Notes: generated from the letters alone by a model not told the origin. A stretch of 64,000 nucleotides of DNA from Phaeobacter piscinae (GCF_002407245.1 NZ_CP010681.1:2604001-2668000), one strand, 5' to 3'. Positions 27,966 through 37,407 are shown, counted from the stretch's first letter. Numbers and translations are program-made.

Positions 27966-29188
27966 TGCAAGCCACCCGTGTTTCTCTGTTTGCCATGATG
28001 CTGGCTGCTGCTGGCCTGCCGCTCTACATTCATCTGCCACGTTTTGCGACGGCGGAGCTGGGGGTGAGCCTGGCCACCCTGGCAGCAGTACTGGCCGGAA
28101 TACGGGTGCTTGATTTCGTGCAGGATCCGCTGCTGGGCTGGATCACCGACCGCTGGCCACAGGAGCGGGCGACCTTTGCGGCACTGGCGGCCTTTGGGAT
28201 GGCTGTGGGGTTCATCCTGCTCTACACGTATCGCCCAACTGCCGGTGGCGTGTTGCCCTGGCTGGTGATTGCATTGGCGGTGCTGTTCACAGCCTACAGT
28301 CTGGGCACCGTGCTGTTTTATGGACAAAGCACCGCACTCGCCGGCAGTCCGGAAGCGCTGATCCGCCTTGCCGGATTTCGCGAGGGTGGCACATTGGTCG
28401 GGATCATTCTGGCCGCCCTCGCCCCCAGCCTGTTGGGTGCACTGGGTGCCAGTCAAGGCGGTTATCCTGCCTTTGGCGCTATGCTTGCGGGGCTTTGCAT
28501 TGCGGTCTGGTGGCTGACCCGCGGTCTATGGACCACGACTCCGCGCCCGGAGCAGCCCCTGTCGATTACCGCCCTGCGTGAGGCTGGTGGCTTTCGCCTT
28601 CTGGCCTTGGCTCTGGTCAACAGCCTGCCCGTCGCCATGACCTCAACGCTGTTTCTGTTCTTTGTCGAGGACAAGCTGGCACTGCCCGATATGGCCGGTC
28701 CCTTTCTGGTGTTGTTTTTCCTCTCCGCGGGAGTTTCGGTACCGGTATGGACTCGAGCCGCTGTCCGCTATGGGGCGCGCAATGTGCTGTTTCCGGCCAT
28801 GATTTTGGCGATCCTGTCATTCGTTTCCGCGGCGTTTCTTCCTGCTGGTTCCGCCCTCGGATTTGCCCTGATCTGCGTCGGATCTGGTGCCGCACTCGGC
28901 GCGGATATGGTGATCCTGCCGGTGTTGTTCTCGCGCATGTTGGCACGGGCCGGGTTGCAGGGCGGGCAGGCATTCGGACTCTGGTCCTTTGCCGCCAAAC
29001 TGGCGCTTGCTGCGGCTGCGGTTCTGCTTCTGCCACTGCTGCAACTCAGCGGATTTACCCCCGGCGGCCAGAACAGCACCGCCGCACTCCAGACCCTGAC
29101 ATGGGCCTATGCCATCATCCCCTGCTGTATCAAACTCATCGCAATTGCGATGGTCCTGCGACTTCCAAGAAAGGTCACCGCACCATGA
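27965..29188 (+). CDS. MFS transporter
   Basis: A 407-residue major facilitator with about twelve hydrophobic segments, similar to sugar:cation-symporter-like members. The D-x-x-x-D-P motif in VLDFVQDPLLGWITDRW is visible after the second segment. The homologue in the Rhodobacter RpoE regulon is RSP_1089. Substrate unknown; a lipid-related or stress-product export role is possible. It overlaps both neighbours by one to four bases. Confidence 0.88.
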   Translation: MQATRVSLFAMMLAAAGLPLYIHLPRFATAELGVSLATLAAVLAGIRVLDFVQDPLLGWITDRWPQERATFAALAAFGMAVGFILLYTYRPTAGGVLPWLVIALAVLFTAYSLGTVLFYGQSTALAGSPEALIRLAGFREGGTLVGIILAALAPSLLGALGASQGGYPAFGAMLAGLCIAVWWLTRGLWTTTPRPEQPLSITALREAGGFRLLALALVNSLPVAMTSTLFLFFVEDKLALPDMAGPFLVLFFLSAGVSVPVWTRAAVRYGARNVLFPAMILAILSFVSAAFLPAGSALGFALICVGSGAALGADMVILPVLFSRMLARAGLQGGQAFGLWSFAAKLALAAAAVLLLPLLQLSGFTPGGQNSTAALQTLTWAYAIIPCCIKLIAIAMVLRLPRKVTAP

Positions 29189-29733
29189 AACTCCTGCTTG
29201 TAGCGATCATCGTGGTGCTGCTGCTTGCACTGCTCCGGCCCGGTTTCGGGTTTCGCAGCCAACGCCCCCAGCACTACGCCGACACCGGTCCCGACTTCGA
29301 CATCCGCACACATCTGAGCGGTGAAATGATCTCCGAAGGTATGATCTACGGTCCAATGGGACGTGTCGTATCGCGTTTTATTGCCACGATGAACGGGGCG
29401 TGGGATGGCAACACCGGTACGTTAAGCGAGGACTTTTCCTATGCCAGCAGCGGCACGCAGCAACGCAAGTGGTTTCTCACCATGGGGGAGGACGGCGCGT
29501 TCACGGCGACCGCAGACGACATCATCGGCACCGGCGAGGGTCAGCAAACTGGTGCAACCGTGCGCCTGACCTATCGCATACGCCTCCCCGAAAGCGCAGG
29601 CGGTCATGTGCTGGACGTCACCGACTGGATGTATTTGATGGAGAACGGAACCATCATGAACCGCTCTGAAATGCGCAAGTTCGGCATCAAGGTCGCCGAA
29701 CTGGTGGCCACCATCCGTCCGAAAGGAAACTAA
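29185..29733 (+). CDS. DUF3833 family protein
   Basis: A 182-residue protein with one N-terminal hydrophobic segment (LLLVAIIVVLLLALL) acting as anchor or lipoprotein-like signal, followed by a beta-rich domain with the family landmark DGNTGTLSEDF. The start was placed at the ATG overlapping the MFS stop; a longer frame upstream is a shadow of the MFS gene. Function unknown. Part of the RpoE operon. Confidence 0.83.
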   Translation: MKLLLVAIIVVLLLALLRPGFGFRSQRPQHYADTGPDFDIRTHLSGEMISEGMIYGPMGRVVSRFIATMNGAWDGNTGTLSEDFSYASSGTQQRKWFLTMGEDGAFTATADDIIGTGEGQQTGATVRLTYRIRLPESAGGHVLDVTDWMYLMENGTIMNRSEMRKFGIKVAELVATIRPKGN

Positions 29734-29734
29734 G

Positions 29735-30466
29735 ATGTTTGCAGGACAAACTTGGTGGATCGTCGGCGCCAGCGAAGGGTTGGGTCGCGCCATTGCCCAA
29801 AAGCTGGACGCCGCCGGGGCGCGGCTGGTGCTTTCGGCCCGCAGCGAAGAACGCTTGCAGGATCTCGCGGGCGAATTGGGAAACGCCACCGCCCTCCCGC
29901 TGGATGTGACTGACAGTGATGCGATCAGCGCCGCTGTTGCCCAAATCGGCAAGGTGGATGGTATCCTCTACTGCGCAGGCGCCTACGACCCGATGCCCGC
30001 GCAGGAATGGGACGCCGACCAGGTTGAGCTGATCTGTGATGTGAACTTCATGGGGGCCATTCGTGTGGTCGGCCGAGTGGTGCCTCAGATGGCGGCCGCC
30101 AATGAGGGGCATATCGTCCTGATCGGCTCCCTCGCCGGTCATACGGGTCTTCCAGGCGCCACAGGCTATGGCGCATCCAAATCCGCCGTTATGCACATGG
30201 CGGAAAACCTCCAAGCGGATCTATTCCAGACCCCAATCAAGATCCAAGTGATCAATCCCGGTTTCATCAAGACCCGGCTGACCGAGAAAAATGACTTCAA
30301 CATGCCCATGATCCAGACCCCGGATGAGGCGGCGGAAGCCTGCATGAAGGCCATGAAAAGCGGACGCTTCAGCACCAGTTTCCCGGCACCATTTGCCTGG
30401 GTGTTCACGGTCGGAAAGTACCTGCCGCGCAAGTTGTTCCTGCGCCTGATGGGAGCGGGTAAATGA
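29735..30466 (+). CDS. SDR-family oxidoreductase
   Basis: A 243-residue short-chain dehydrogenase with IVGASEGLGRAI, an NAG-like CAGAYDP turn and catalytic YGASKSAV. It corresponds to RSP_1087 of the Rhodobacter singlet-oxygen cluster by position and type. Starts two bases after the DUF3833 stop. Substrate unknown. Confidence 0.88.
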   Translation: MFAGQTWWIVGASEGLGRAIAQKLDAAGARLVLSARSEERLQDLAGELGNATALPLDVTDSDAISAAVAQIGKVDGILYCAGAYDPMPAQEWDADQVELICDVNFMGAIRVVGRVVPQMAAANEGHIVLIGSLAGHTGLPGATGYGASKSAVMHMAENLQADLFQTPIKIQVINPGFIKTRLTEKNDFNMPMIQTPDEAAEACMKAMKSGRFSTSFPAPFAWVFTVGKYLPRKLFLRLMGAGK

Positions 30467-31188
30467 GCGCGCCCCAGCACATCGTTATCGTTGGCGCCTC
30501 CGGCGGTATCGGATCGGCATTGGTGGATCATTATGCAGCGCAGTCCCCCGCCAGCCTGACCGCAGTGGCCCGCAGCGCGTTGGCGCCGCGCCCTCGGGTC
30601 GACACTCGCCGGTTGGACATCACCGATGAGGCACAGCTCTCTGACCTTGCCGACACCCTGCGCAGCCAGGGTATCGCGCCGAATCTCGTGCTCGTCGCAA
30701 CCGGGGTCCTGTCCGATGAGACGGGCCTGAAACCCGAAAAAAGCTATCGGCAGCAGGATGCCGAAGCCTTCAGGAATGTATTCGAAATAAATACTTTCGC
30801 CCCTGCCATCATAGCCAAACACCTGCTCCCGATCATGCCCCGCAAGGAGCGTTCTGTCTTTGCTGCACTGTCAGCGCGCGTCGGATCAATCAGCGACAAT
30901 AATCTGGGCGGCTGGCATGCCTATCGCGCGTCAAAAGCAGCGCTGAACATGCTAATCCGCAACTATGCAATCGAGACAGCCCGCAGCAATGACCAGATGA
31001 TCTGCGTCGGGCTGCATCCCGGCACGGTGCGAACGCCGCTTTCGGGGCCCTTCTCCAAAAACGTCCCTGAAGCTGCGTTATTCGAGCCGTCCCAATCCGC
31101 AGCATATCTGGCTCAGGTCATCAACGGCCTGTCCCCCGATGACAGCGGCCGGGTGTTTGACTGGGCGGGTAAGGAAATCCCGGCCTGA
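30463..31188 (+). CDS. SDR-family protein, C-factor-like
   Basis: A 241-residue short-chain dehydrogenase with IVGASGGIGSALV and YRASKAALNM carrying the catalytic Tyr and Lys. Its closest type is the CsgA/C-factor-like SDR subgroup. It overlaps the previous SDR by four bases and appears to be the last gene of the RpoE operon. Confidence 0.86.
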   Translation: MSAPQHIVIVGASGGIGSALVDHYAAQSPASLTAVARSALAPRPRVDTRRLDITDEAQLSDLADTLRSQGIAPNLVLVATGVLSDETGLKPEKSYRQQDAEAFRNVFEINTFAPAIIAKHLLPIMPRKERSVFAALSARVGSISDNNLGGWHAYRASKAALNMLIRNYAIETARSNDQMICVGLHPGTVRTPLSGPFSKNVPEAALFEPSQSAAYLAQVINGLSPDDSGRVFDWAGKEIPA

Positions 31189-31321
31189 TTGGGGACGGCC
31201 CGGCAGGATCAGTCTGTCCGGGCTTGCCCCGCCAATCCGCATCGTGCGACAGTCAGGCGATCCCGCACATTTAGGCTTGCCCGGGTTTTGATGTGCCCGC
31301 TGTCCACAGGAAATCATCACC

Positions 31322-33292
31322 TTGAAATCTGTTCGGCTTCGCCTCCTTCTGCTCGCGCTCCTGCCGCTCAGCGTGGTGATGCCGCTGCTTCTGGTTGTGG
31401 CAATGGCCCGGTGGAACGCCGACTACGATAACGTCCTGATCGTCAACGTAGAAAGCGACCTGAAAATTGCTGACCAATACCTGCGACAGCTGCAGGCAAA
31501 CAGCGGCGATGATTTGGCGGCCATCGCCAGTTCAACCCAATTTGCCAAGGTCCTGCGCGCGCCGCTACAGGATCAACTGAGGTTTCTGGATCAACGCAGA
31601 CAGGCGCTCAGGCTCGATTTCCTTTACTATCTGCCGATGCGCAACATTGACCGTGATGCCCGTCGCTGGCCGGTCATCAACCGCGCCGCCCAAGGGGATC
31701 TGGCCTCGGAAATCGACATCTTCACTGCCGCAGATCTTGATGTGATCTCTGCCGATCTGCGCGACCGCGCCCGCATCCCGCTGATTGAGACCGAAGCGGC
31801 CGCCCCCACCACCCGCCCCGCCGAAGATCGCGGTATGGTGATCCACTCAGCTGCACCGGTGTCGAACCCCGGCAGCGAAGGCGTGCTGGTGGCGGGGAGG
31901 CTGCTGAACCGGGATCTGGACTTCATCGACACGATCAACGCCTTGGTTTATCTCGGCGACAGTCACAGGATCAGCCGCAAGGGCACCGCGACGCTGTTTC
32001 TGGGTGACACCCGCATTTCCACCAACGTTCGCCTGTTTGAGGATGTCCGCGCTCTTGGAACCCGTGTATCGCAAGCCGTACGAGATGCTGTTCTGGGAGA
32101 CGGGCAAACCTGGCTAGACCGCGCCTTTGTGGTGAACGACTGGTATATCTCAGGCTATCTGCCACTGACCGACAGTTTCGGAAAACGGGTCGGCATGCTC
32201 TATGTGGGTTTCCTTGAGGCCCCGTTTGCCGCGGCCAAAGTCTCTGCCTATTGGACCGTTGTCCTGTCCTTCCTCTCGGTGCTGCTGTTGTCAGCACCGC
32301 TATTTTTGTGGCTGGCCAAGGGAATCTTTGCGCCGTTGGAGCAGATGAGCCAGACCATGGCTCGTGTGGAACGTGGTGACTTGGCGGCGCGCAATGGAAA
32401 TGTGGGGCGGCGCGATGAAATCGGTCAGGTTGCAGCCCACCTCGATAGTCTGCTGGATCAGGTCCAAGACCGCGACCAGAAACTGCGCGACTGGGCGGGT
32501 GAGCTGAACGACCGCGTTGACCAGCGCACCGCAGAACTGCGCGCCGCCAATGAAAAACTGGAAGCCACTTATAAGCAATTGGTGATGAGCGAAAAACTCG
32601 CCTCGATTGGGGAAATCACTGCCGGTGTCGCCCATGAGATCAACAACCCGATTGCGGTTATTCAGGGCAACGTCGATGTCATGCGGATGACACTCGGGCC
32701 TGCGACCGAGGACGTGGAAACGGAGCTGGCACTGATCGACGATCAGATTCTGCGGATCAGCGCCATCGTCAGCAAGCTGCTGCAATTCGCCCGCCCGACT
32801 GAGTTCGGCACCTTTGAAGAGAGCCTGGATCTGGCGCCTGTGGTGTCCGACTGTTTGGTGCTGGTCGATCACGTGGTAACAAAACAAGACATCGCTGTGA
32901 TCGAGCACTTCGGCGAGACACCGGCGGTCCGCATTGATCCCGGCGAGCTGCAGCAGGTGGTGATCAATCTGATCCTAAACGCCGTGCAGGCGATGGAGGG
33001 CTCTGGCCAGCTCTTGCTGACTTTGCGCGAAATGGACCGGGATCATATCAGCGGTGCCTGTCTGGAGGTTGCAGATACCGGGCCAGGCATTGCGGCGAAA
33101 GACCTGCCATCTGTATTCAACCCGTTCTACACCACAAAACTGGGTGAAGGCACCGGTTTGGGCCTGTCGATCAGCCAGACTCTGATCCAACGTGCAGGCG
33201 GTGTAATCTCGGCCGAGAACCGCGTTGAAGATGGAAAAATAATCGGCGCGGTTTTCTCAATCTGGTTGCCCGCGGTTGAGACGACCTCTTAG
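31322..33292 (+). CDS. Membrane sensor histidine kinase (Cache-HAMP)
   Basis: A 656-residue sensor kinase. A first helix (residues 7-27) leads into a periplasmic region of about 290 residues resembling a double Cache sensor, a second helix near 320-340, HAMP, a coiled coil, HisKA with phospho-acceptor His438 (AHEINNPIAVIQGNVD) and an ATPase domain (VADTGPGIAAKDL, GEGTGLGLSI). It starts with TTG preceded by AGGAAA. An NtrC-like regulator gene converges with it 47 bases away, making the pair the likely two-component system of the formate region. Confidence 0.9.
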   Translation: MKSVRLRLLLLALLPLSVVMPLLLVVAMARWNADYDNVLIVNVESDLKIADQYLRQLQANSGDDLAAIASSTQFAKVLRAPLQDQLRFLDQRRQALRLDFLYYLPMRNIDRDARRWPVINRAAQGDLASEIDIFTAADLDVISADLRDRARIPLIETEAAAPTTRPAEDRGMVIHSAAPVSNPGSEGVLVAGRLLNRDLDFIDTINALVYLGDSHRISRKGTATLFLGDTRISTNVRLFEDVRALGTRVSQAVRDAVLGDGQTWLDRAFVVNDWYISGYLPLTDSFGKRVGMLYVGFLEAPFAAAKVSAYWTVVLSFLSVLLLSAPLFLWLAKGIFAPLEQMSQTMARVERGDLAARNGNVGRRDEIGQVAAHLDSLLDQVQDRDQKLRDWAGELNDRVDQRTAELRAANEKLEATYKQLVMSEKLASIGEITAGVAHEINNPIAVIQGNVDVMRMTLGPATEDVETELALIDDQILRISAIVSKLLQFARPTEFGTFEESLDLAPVVSDCLVLVDHVVTKQDIAVIEHFGETPAVRIDPGELQQVVINLILNAVQAMEGSGQLLLTLREMDRDHISGACLEVADTGPGIAAKDLPSVFNPFYTTKLGEGTGLGLSISQTLIQRAGGVISAENRVEDGKIIGAVFSIWLPAVETTS

Positions 33293-33339
33293 GCGCAGGC
33301 CCCAAAAACGGCAGGCCCATCGCCCGCCCCTCTCTCAGA

Positions 33340-34695
33340 TCAGAGGCCCCAACTGGCACATTTGCGATCCACGGTCTTGCGCGACACGCCGAGCCTGCGG
33401 GCTGCCTCTGCCCGGTTGCCCTCGCAGGCATCTAGAACATGCATGATGTGGCGTTGCATCACCAGATCCAGCGTATCCATCGCGGCTGAACCTGTCACCG
33501 CGCTGGTACCTGCAAACTCCTCTGGAAAGGCGCCCAGAATGACCGAGCGTTCGATCAGATTTCGCAACTCGCGCACATTACCGGGCCAGTGGTAACGGCT
33601 GAATTTCAAGAGGGTATCAGCGTCCAGTTCAAGCGCGGGCATGGCCAGCGTGGTGGAAAACTGCTCCATGAAGAGCGCAGCCAGCTCCACGATATCCTCA
33701 ACCCGCTCACTCAGCGGCGGCATCTGGATATTCACCACATTGATCCGGTGGTACAAATCCGCCCGAAACCGTCCCTCGGCCACCGCCTGTTCCAGATCGG
33801 CATTGGTGGCGAACAAAAACCGCAGATTGAGCGGGATATCGCGTTCGGCGCCGACCGGGCGGATGCGCTGATCCTCTAGCACCCGCAAGAGGGCCGCCTG
33901 CACCTGCTCCGGCATCTGCGCGACCTCATCCAGGAACAGCGTCCCCCCATCGGCATAGAGAAACAAGCCGTCCTGCCTGCGGTCCTGCGCATCCACCATG
34001 CCGAACAGCTCATGTGCGATCCGGTCCGGCGCAATCGCAGCGCAGTTGACTGCAACAAAGGGTTTTTCCGCCCGGTCCGACAGCGAATGCAGCGTCCGCG
34101 CGGCGATTTCCTTGCCCGTACCGCTGGCGCCCGTGAACAGAACCGGTGTGGGCAGCGGTGCCAGCCGGGTGATCATGTCGCGCGCGGTCTGAATCGCCGG
34201 GGATTTCCCCAACAGCCGCCCGCGTGTTGCCGTGCCTTCGGCAGAGAGCGCATGTTTCAGCAGATAGTTCTCCTGCCGCAGATGCTTTCGATCCAGCGCG
34301 CGCGCGACTGAGTTCAGGATCTGGTTGGCACGGAACGGCTTCAGAACGAAATCCGCGACGCCGACCCTTAGAGCCTGAATGGCGGTTTCCAGATCCGCAT
34401 AGGCGGTGACCAGAACCGTGTCCGCAAACAGGCCGACCTTATGCTGCTCCTGCACCCACTCCAGCCCCGTCTTGCCCGGCATGATATTGTCGAGGATGAT
34501 CAGATCGAAATGCGCCTGATCCAGTATATTCGATGCCTCTGTGGCCGAGGCCGCCTGCTCCACCCGTTTGCAACGAGGGGTCAGGATCTTTGTCATGAAG
34601 TTGCGCATGCCGGGTTCGTCGTCGATCACCAGTATCGACGCACCAGCAAGGTTTTCCCCATATTCATCGCGGGGCAGCGGCGCAGCTGTCAGCAC
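33340..34695 (-). CDS. NtrC-like response regulator lacking GAFTGA
   Basis: A 451-residue regulator with receiver domain (Asp25, Asp26, phospho-acceptor Asp69, Lys119), AAA+ domain (Walker A GASGTGK at 189-195, Walker B region GTLFLDE) and a C-terminal Fis-type helix-turn-helix (NRAEAARRLGVSRKTVDRK). After ELFG (229-232) only MVDAQDRRQ precedes DGLF, so the GAFTGA loop that contacts sigma-54 is missing. It may therefore act with the main sigma factor, as R. capsulatus NtrC does. GTG start two bases after the upstream 41-residue gene, so it is the last cistron of the formate unit. Confidence 0.9.
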   Translation of the reverse strand: MLTAAPLPRDEYGENLAGASILVIDDEPGMRNFMTKILTPRCKRVEQAASATEASNILDQAHFDLIILDNIMPGKTGLEWVQEQHKVGLFADTVLVTAYADLETAIQALRVGVADFVLKPFRANQILNSVARALDRKHLRQENYLLKHALSAEGTATRGRLLGKSPAIQTARDMITRLAPLPTPVLFTGASGTGKEIAARTLHSLSDRAEKPFVAVNCAAIAPDRIAHELFGMVDAQDRRQDGLFLYADGGTLFLDEVAQMPEQVQAALLRVLEDQRIRPVGAERDIPLNLRFLFATNADLEQAVAEGRFRADLYHRINVVNIQMPPLSERVEDIVELAALFMEQFSTTLAMPALELDADTLLKFSRYHWPGNVRELRNLIERSVILGAFPEEFAGTSAVTGSAAMDTLDLVMQRHIMHVLDACEGNRAEAARRLGVSRKTVDRKCASWGL

Positions 34696-34697
34696 GG

Positions 34698-34823
34698 TCA
34701 GTCCAGTCGCACAGAGGGGCCGGAATGCACCTCTTCAGCGGCAAATCCTGCCTGATCCAGCGCGAAATTCGCACTGGCAGCAATCACGATGATGGCGGCA
34801 AATCCCGTCAACATGGCTTTCAT
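34698..34823 (-). CDS. 41-residue small protein in the formate operon
   Basis: An open frame for a 41-residue peptide with a hydrophobic stretch (MLTGFAAIIVIAASANFAL) and an acidic, polar tail. It begins four bases after the stop of the WD40-cytochrome gene and stops two bases before the GTG of the response regulator, the tight spacing expected of a real cistron. It may be a small single-pass or exported peptide. No family recognised. Confidence 0.6.
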   Translation of the reverse strand: MKAMLTGFAAIIVIAASANFALDQAGFAAEEVHSGPSVRLD

Positions 34824-34827
34824 TTGG

Positions 34828-36150
34828 TCACTTCTCCACCTTGGTTGCGCGTTTCAGAAACGCAATCAAATCACGCCGGTCCTGCGGATCCGTAATCCGC
34901 TGCATCGGCATCTTGGAACCCGGAATATAGTGATCCGGCCCCAGATCGAAGAGGGCATCGATCGTCACCTCTCCCCAAATTATATCAGATCCATCAAGGA
35001 CCTCTGAATATCGATACCCGGCCAACGTTCCCGCCGGACGGCCAAAGACGTCATGCAGACTTGGTCCCGCTTTACGGCTGTCCCCTGGGTCAAGCGCGTG
35101 GCAGATGGAACATTTGCGCATAAATTGCCGCTCCCCGTTGGGCATCGTGGCCGGGTCTTTCAGAAACCCGCGGTTGCCCGCAATCTGCGCTTCAGCCTCC
35201 CCCATCAGCGCAACAGGCCAGCCATAGGCCAGATCATCCAGCCCCGCCGCCCATATCGTCTGCCCGTCCGGTGCGAAATCCAATGCCCAGACCGGCCCCG
35301 CACGGGTGGCACGAAAATCGGAGCTGATGCGCCAGGTCTCCGTATCTACCATCATGATATAGCCCTGCCCGTCCCCCACGGCGAGCCGCGCTGTCTCCGC
35401 GTGATGCGCCATCGCCAGAATGGGCCGCCGCTCCAGCGTGAAATCCGCAACCGGATCGCCGCTCTGACTGTCAACAACACGGGTGGCACCATCCACAGCC
35501 CCATAGGCCAGCCAATCGCCATCCGGCCCCAGCACCAGCTGGTTGATCCCGAACCCCTGATCCACCAGCCGACGCGGCGGGCTGTCGGCAGCCTCGTAGA
35601 CTAGGATCTGCCCACTCATGGTTGCCGCATAGATAGATCCGTCCGGTCCGACCGCAACATCGTTGATCCCGCTGCCAACCGTGATCCGCCGCTCGGAGCC
35701 ATCATCAAGCGGCCAAAGGCCGATCTCCCCATCCCAGCTGGCCGACACAAGGGTGTCACCGTTCGGTACCACGGCCAGCGCCCGGATCTTGCCCTGGTGC
35801 CGCCCGATCAGCTCTCCTTTACCGCTGCCCTGAGGCCAGAGGTAGAGCGCAAAATCATCTCCTGCGGTGACCAGTCGCCCGGCATCAATGAATGCAAGTG
35901 CGGTCACAGCCGCGTCATGGGCTTCAAGCCAGCGCGGGCTGCGATCATGCCACAGCCCCACCGCATTGTCGAAACTGCCGGTGGCCACCTGCCCCTCCGG
36001 CGACACCGCCAGCGCCATAACTGGGCCTCCATGACCCTTCAATGTGGTGAATTCATCTGCGTCCGCGTATCCGCTGACACCCATCACCGAAAGCACTGCC
36101 GCCCCCCAAATAGCGCAGATTTTGTGGGACACACCGGCGCGTGCTGACAT
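34828..36150 (-). CDS. WD40 beta-propeller fused to cytochrome c
   Basis: About 440 residues. A signal-like N terminus (AIWGAAVLSVMGVSGYADA) is followed by seven WD40-type repeats (GHGGPVMALAVSPEG, AHDAAVTALAF, HQGKIRALAVVPNG and so on). A C-terminal class I cytochrome c domain follows, with heme motif CSICH and axial Met in GSKMPMQR. A periplasmic electron-transfer protein with a propeller docking surface. It starts shortly after the cytochrome b subunit gene, so it probably accepts or relays electrons in the formate pathway. A GTG 12 bases earlier is a possible alternative start. Confidence 0.87.
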   Translation of the reverse strand: MSARAGVSHKICAIWGAAVLSVMGVSGYADADEFTTLKGHGGPVMALAVSPEGQVATGSFDNAVGLWHDRSPRWLEAHDAAVTALAFIDAGRLVTAGDDFALYLWPQGSGKGELIGRHQGKIRALAVVPNGDTLVSASWDGEIGLWPLDDGSERRITVGSGINDVAVGPDGSIYAATMSGQILVYEAADSPPRRLVDQGFGINQLVLGPDGDWLAYGAVDGATRVVDSQSGDPVADFTLERRPILAMAHHAETARLAVGDGQGYIMMVDTETWRISSDFRATRAGPVWALDFAPDGQTIWAAGLDDLAYGWPVALMGEAEAQIAGNRGFLKDPATMPNGERQFMRKCSICHALDPGDSRKAGPSLHDVFGRPAGTLAGYRYSEVLDGSDIIWGEVTIDALFDLGPDHYIPGSKMPMQRITDPQDRRDLIAFLKRATKVEK

Positions 36151-36168
36151 GTGACGGGCCACCGCCGT

Positions 36169-37407
36169 TCACTCCGCCGGTGTTGCGCCCTTGGCGCCGT
36201 CGCTGCCGTCAGGGGTCACTTCGCCTTTTTTGCGCATGTCCTCTAGCCAGAGAGAGTGGTGTTGATGCGCCCAAGCCTCATCCACATCGCCGCTGCCCAT
36301 GGCGTCAAAGGCGCCTTCCATGCCAAGTGACCCGATGTAGATATGTGCCAGAATGATCGCCATCAGCACAAAGCTGAGGATCGCGTGCCAGCTCTGCGCC
36401 AGCTGCATTTCCTCCTGCGGTGCCAGTTCAACCGGCAGCGTTCCATATCCCACAAGCTGTGGCAGCCCCAGATCGTTCAGAATGGCAAAGGTCTTGGCAA
36501 AAAGCTGGATTTCAAACGGAAACAACAGCGACAGCCCCGAGACGGAAATGGAGACACCGAAGACGATCACCGACCAGAAGATCAATTTCTGACCAAAGTT
36601 GAATTTTTTCGCCGGCGGGTGCGATTTACCGACGATGCCGCCCATCTGGCGGATCCACACCAAATCTGTCCGGTTCGGAATATTATGGGCGACCCACATG
36701 ACAAACACCATGACCAGCGCCAGCATGAACGCCCAAGAGACATTGTTGTGCACCCATTTGCTCCAGATCAGCAGGCCTGCATTGATCTCCTTGCCGAGAT
36801 AAGGCGCAATCACCAGACGCCCAAACAGGCTGGCCAACCCAGTAAGGCCAAGGAGGATAAACGACCCCGCCAGCATCCAATGGGCAAACCGTTCGATGAA
36901 CTGAAACCGCGTTACGCTGCGCCCGGTTGCGGGCTCGTCAATGCGGATGCGACCGCGCAGCAGATAAAACAGGGCCAGCGCCGCAATGGTGCCCAGCAGC
37001 AGCCAGCCACCGTAGGTGCGCAACGGCCCCTCGCGGAAGGTCAGCCAGCGCATGCCACCATCCTGCACCAGCACAGCGGCCACATCGCCGCCTGCCGACA
37101 CGCGCAGGTCAGCAGCGTTATAGCGGATTGCGCGCCACAACTCAGGGTCAGACGCGCCGCCAAGCGTGCCCAGCTGTTCCGTCAACCCAGCCCCCAGGGC
37201 CGCCGCGCCCGTGTCATCACTGCGAAAGCTGTCGTCGATTTTTTCCCCGCGCTGCCGCGCCAGAATATCCTCAAGCGTCTGCGCGCCGCCTGTGGCACTG
37301 CGATCTGGCACAGCACCCGCCGCAGGGGCATCTGGTGCGCCCTGCGCCGCAGCGACCCCCGCGATCAACGTCAGTTGCATCAAAATTGCAAAGGCGATGC
37401 GCAGCAT
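36169..37407 (-). CDS. fdhC: Formate dehydrogenase cytochrome b subunit
   Basis: A 412-residue gamma subunit (FdnI/FdhC type). It has an N-terminal signal peptide, a periplasmic Ala- and Asp-rich region of about 130 residues, a first helix (YGGWLLLGTIAALALFYLL) and a four-helix b-type cytochrome domain with heme histidines such as in ERFAHW, WVHNNVSW and QSWHAILSF. It anchors the dehydrogenase and passes electrons to quinone. AAGGAG eight bases before the ATG decides the start; the GTG nine bases earlier has no room for a ribosome site. Confidence 0.92.
   Translation of the reverse strand: MLRIAFAILMQLTLIAGVAAAQGAPDAPAAGAVPDRSATGGAQTLEDILARQRGEKIDDSFRSDDTGAAALGAGLTEQLGTLGGASDPELWRAIRYNAADLRVSAGGDVAAVLVQDGGMRWLTFREGPLRTYGGWLLLGTIAALALFYLLRGRIRIDEPATGRSVTRFQFIERFAHWMLAGSFILLGLTGLASLFGRLVIAPYLGKEINAGLLIWSKWVHNNVSWAFMLALVMVFVMWVAHNIPNRTDLVWIRQMGGIVGKSHPPAKKFNFGQKLIFWSVIVFGVSISVSGLSLLFPFEIQLFAKTFAILNDLGLPQLVGYGTLPVELAPQEEMQLAQSWHAILSFVLMAIILAHIYIGSLGMEGAFDAMGSGDVDEAWAHQHHSLWLEDMRKKGEVTPDGSDGAKGATPAE

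Noticed and set aside
28747..29184. A 146-codon N-terminal extension of the DUF3833 protein
   Set aside because: It lies out of phase inside the MFS gene; the ATG overlapping the MFS stop gives a proper hydrophobic N terminus.
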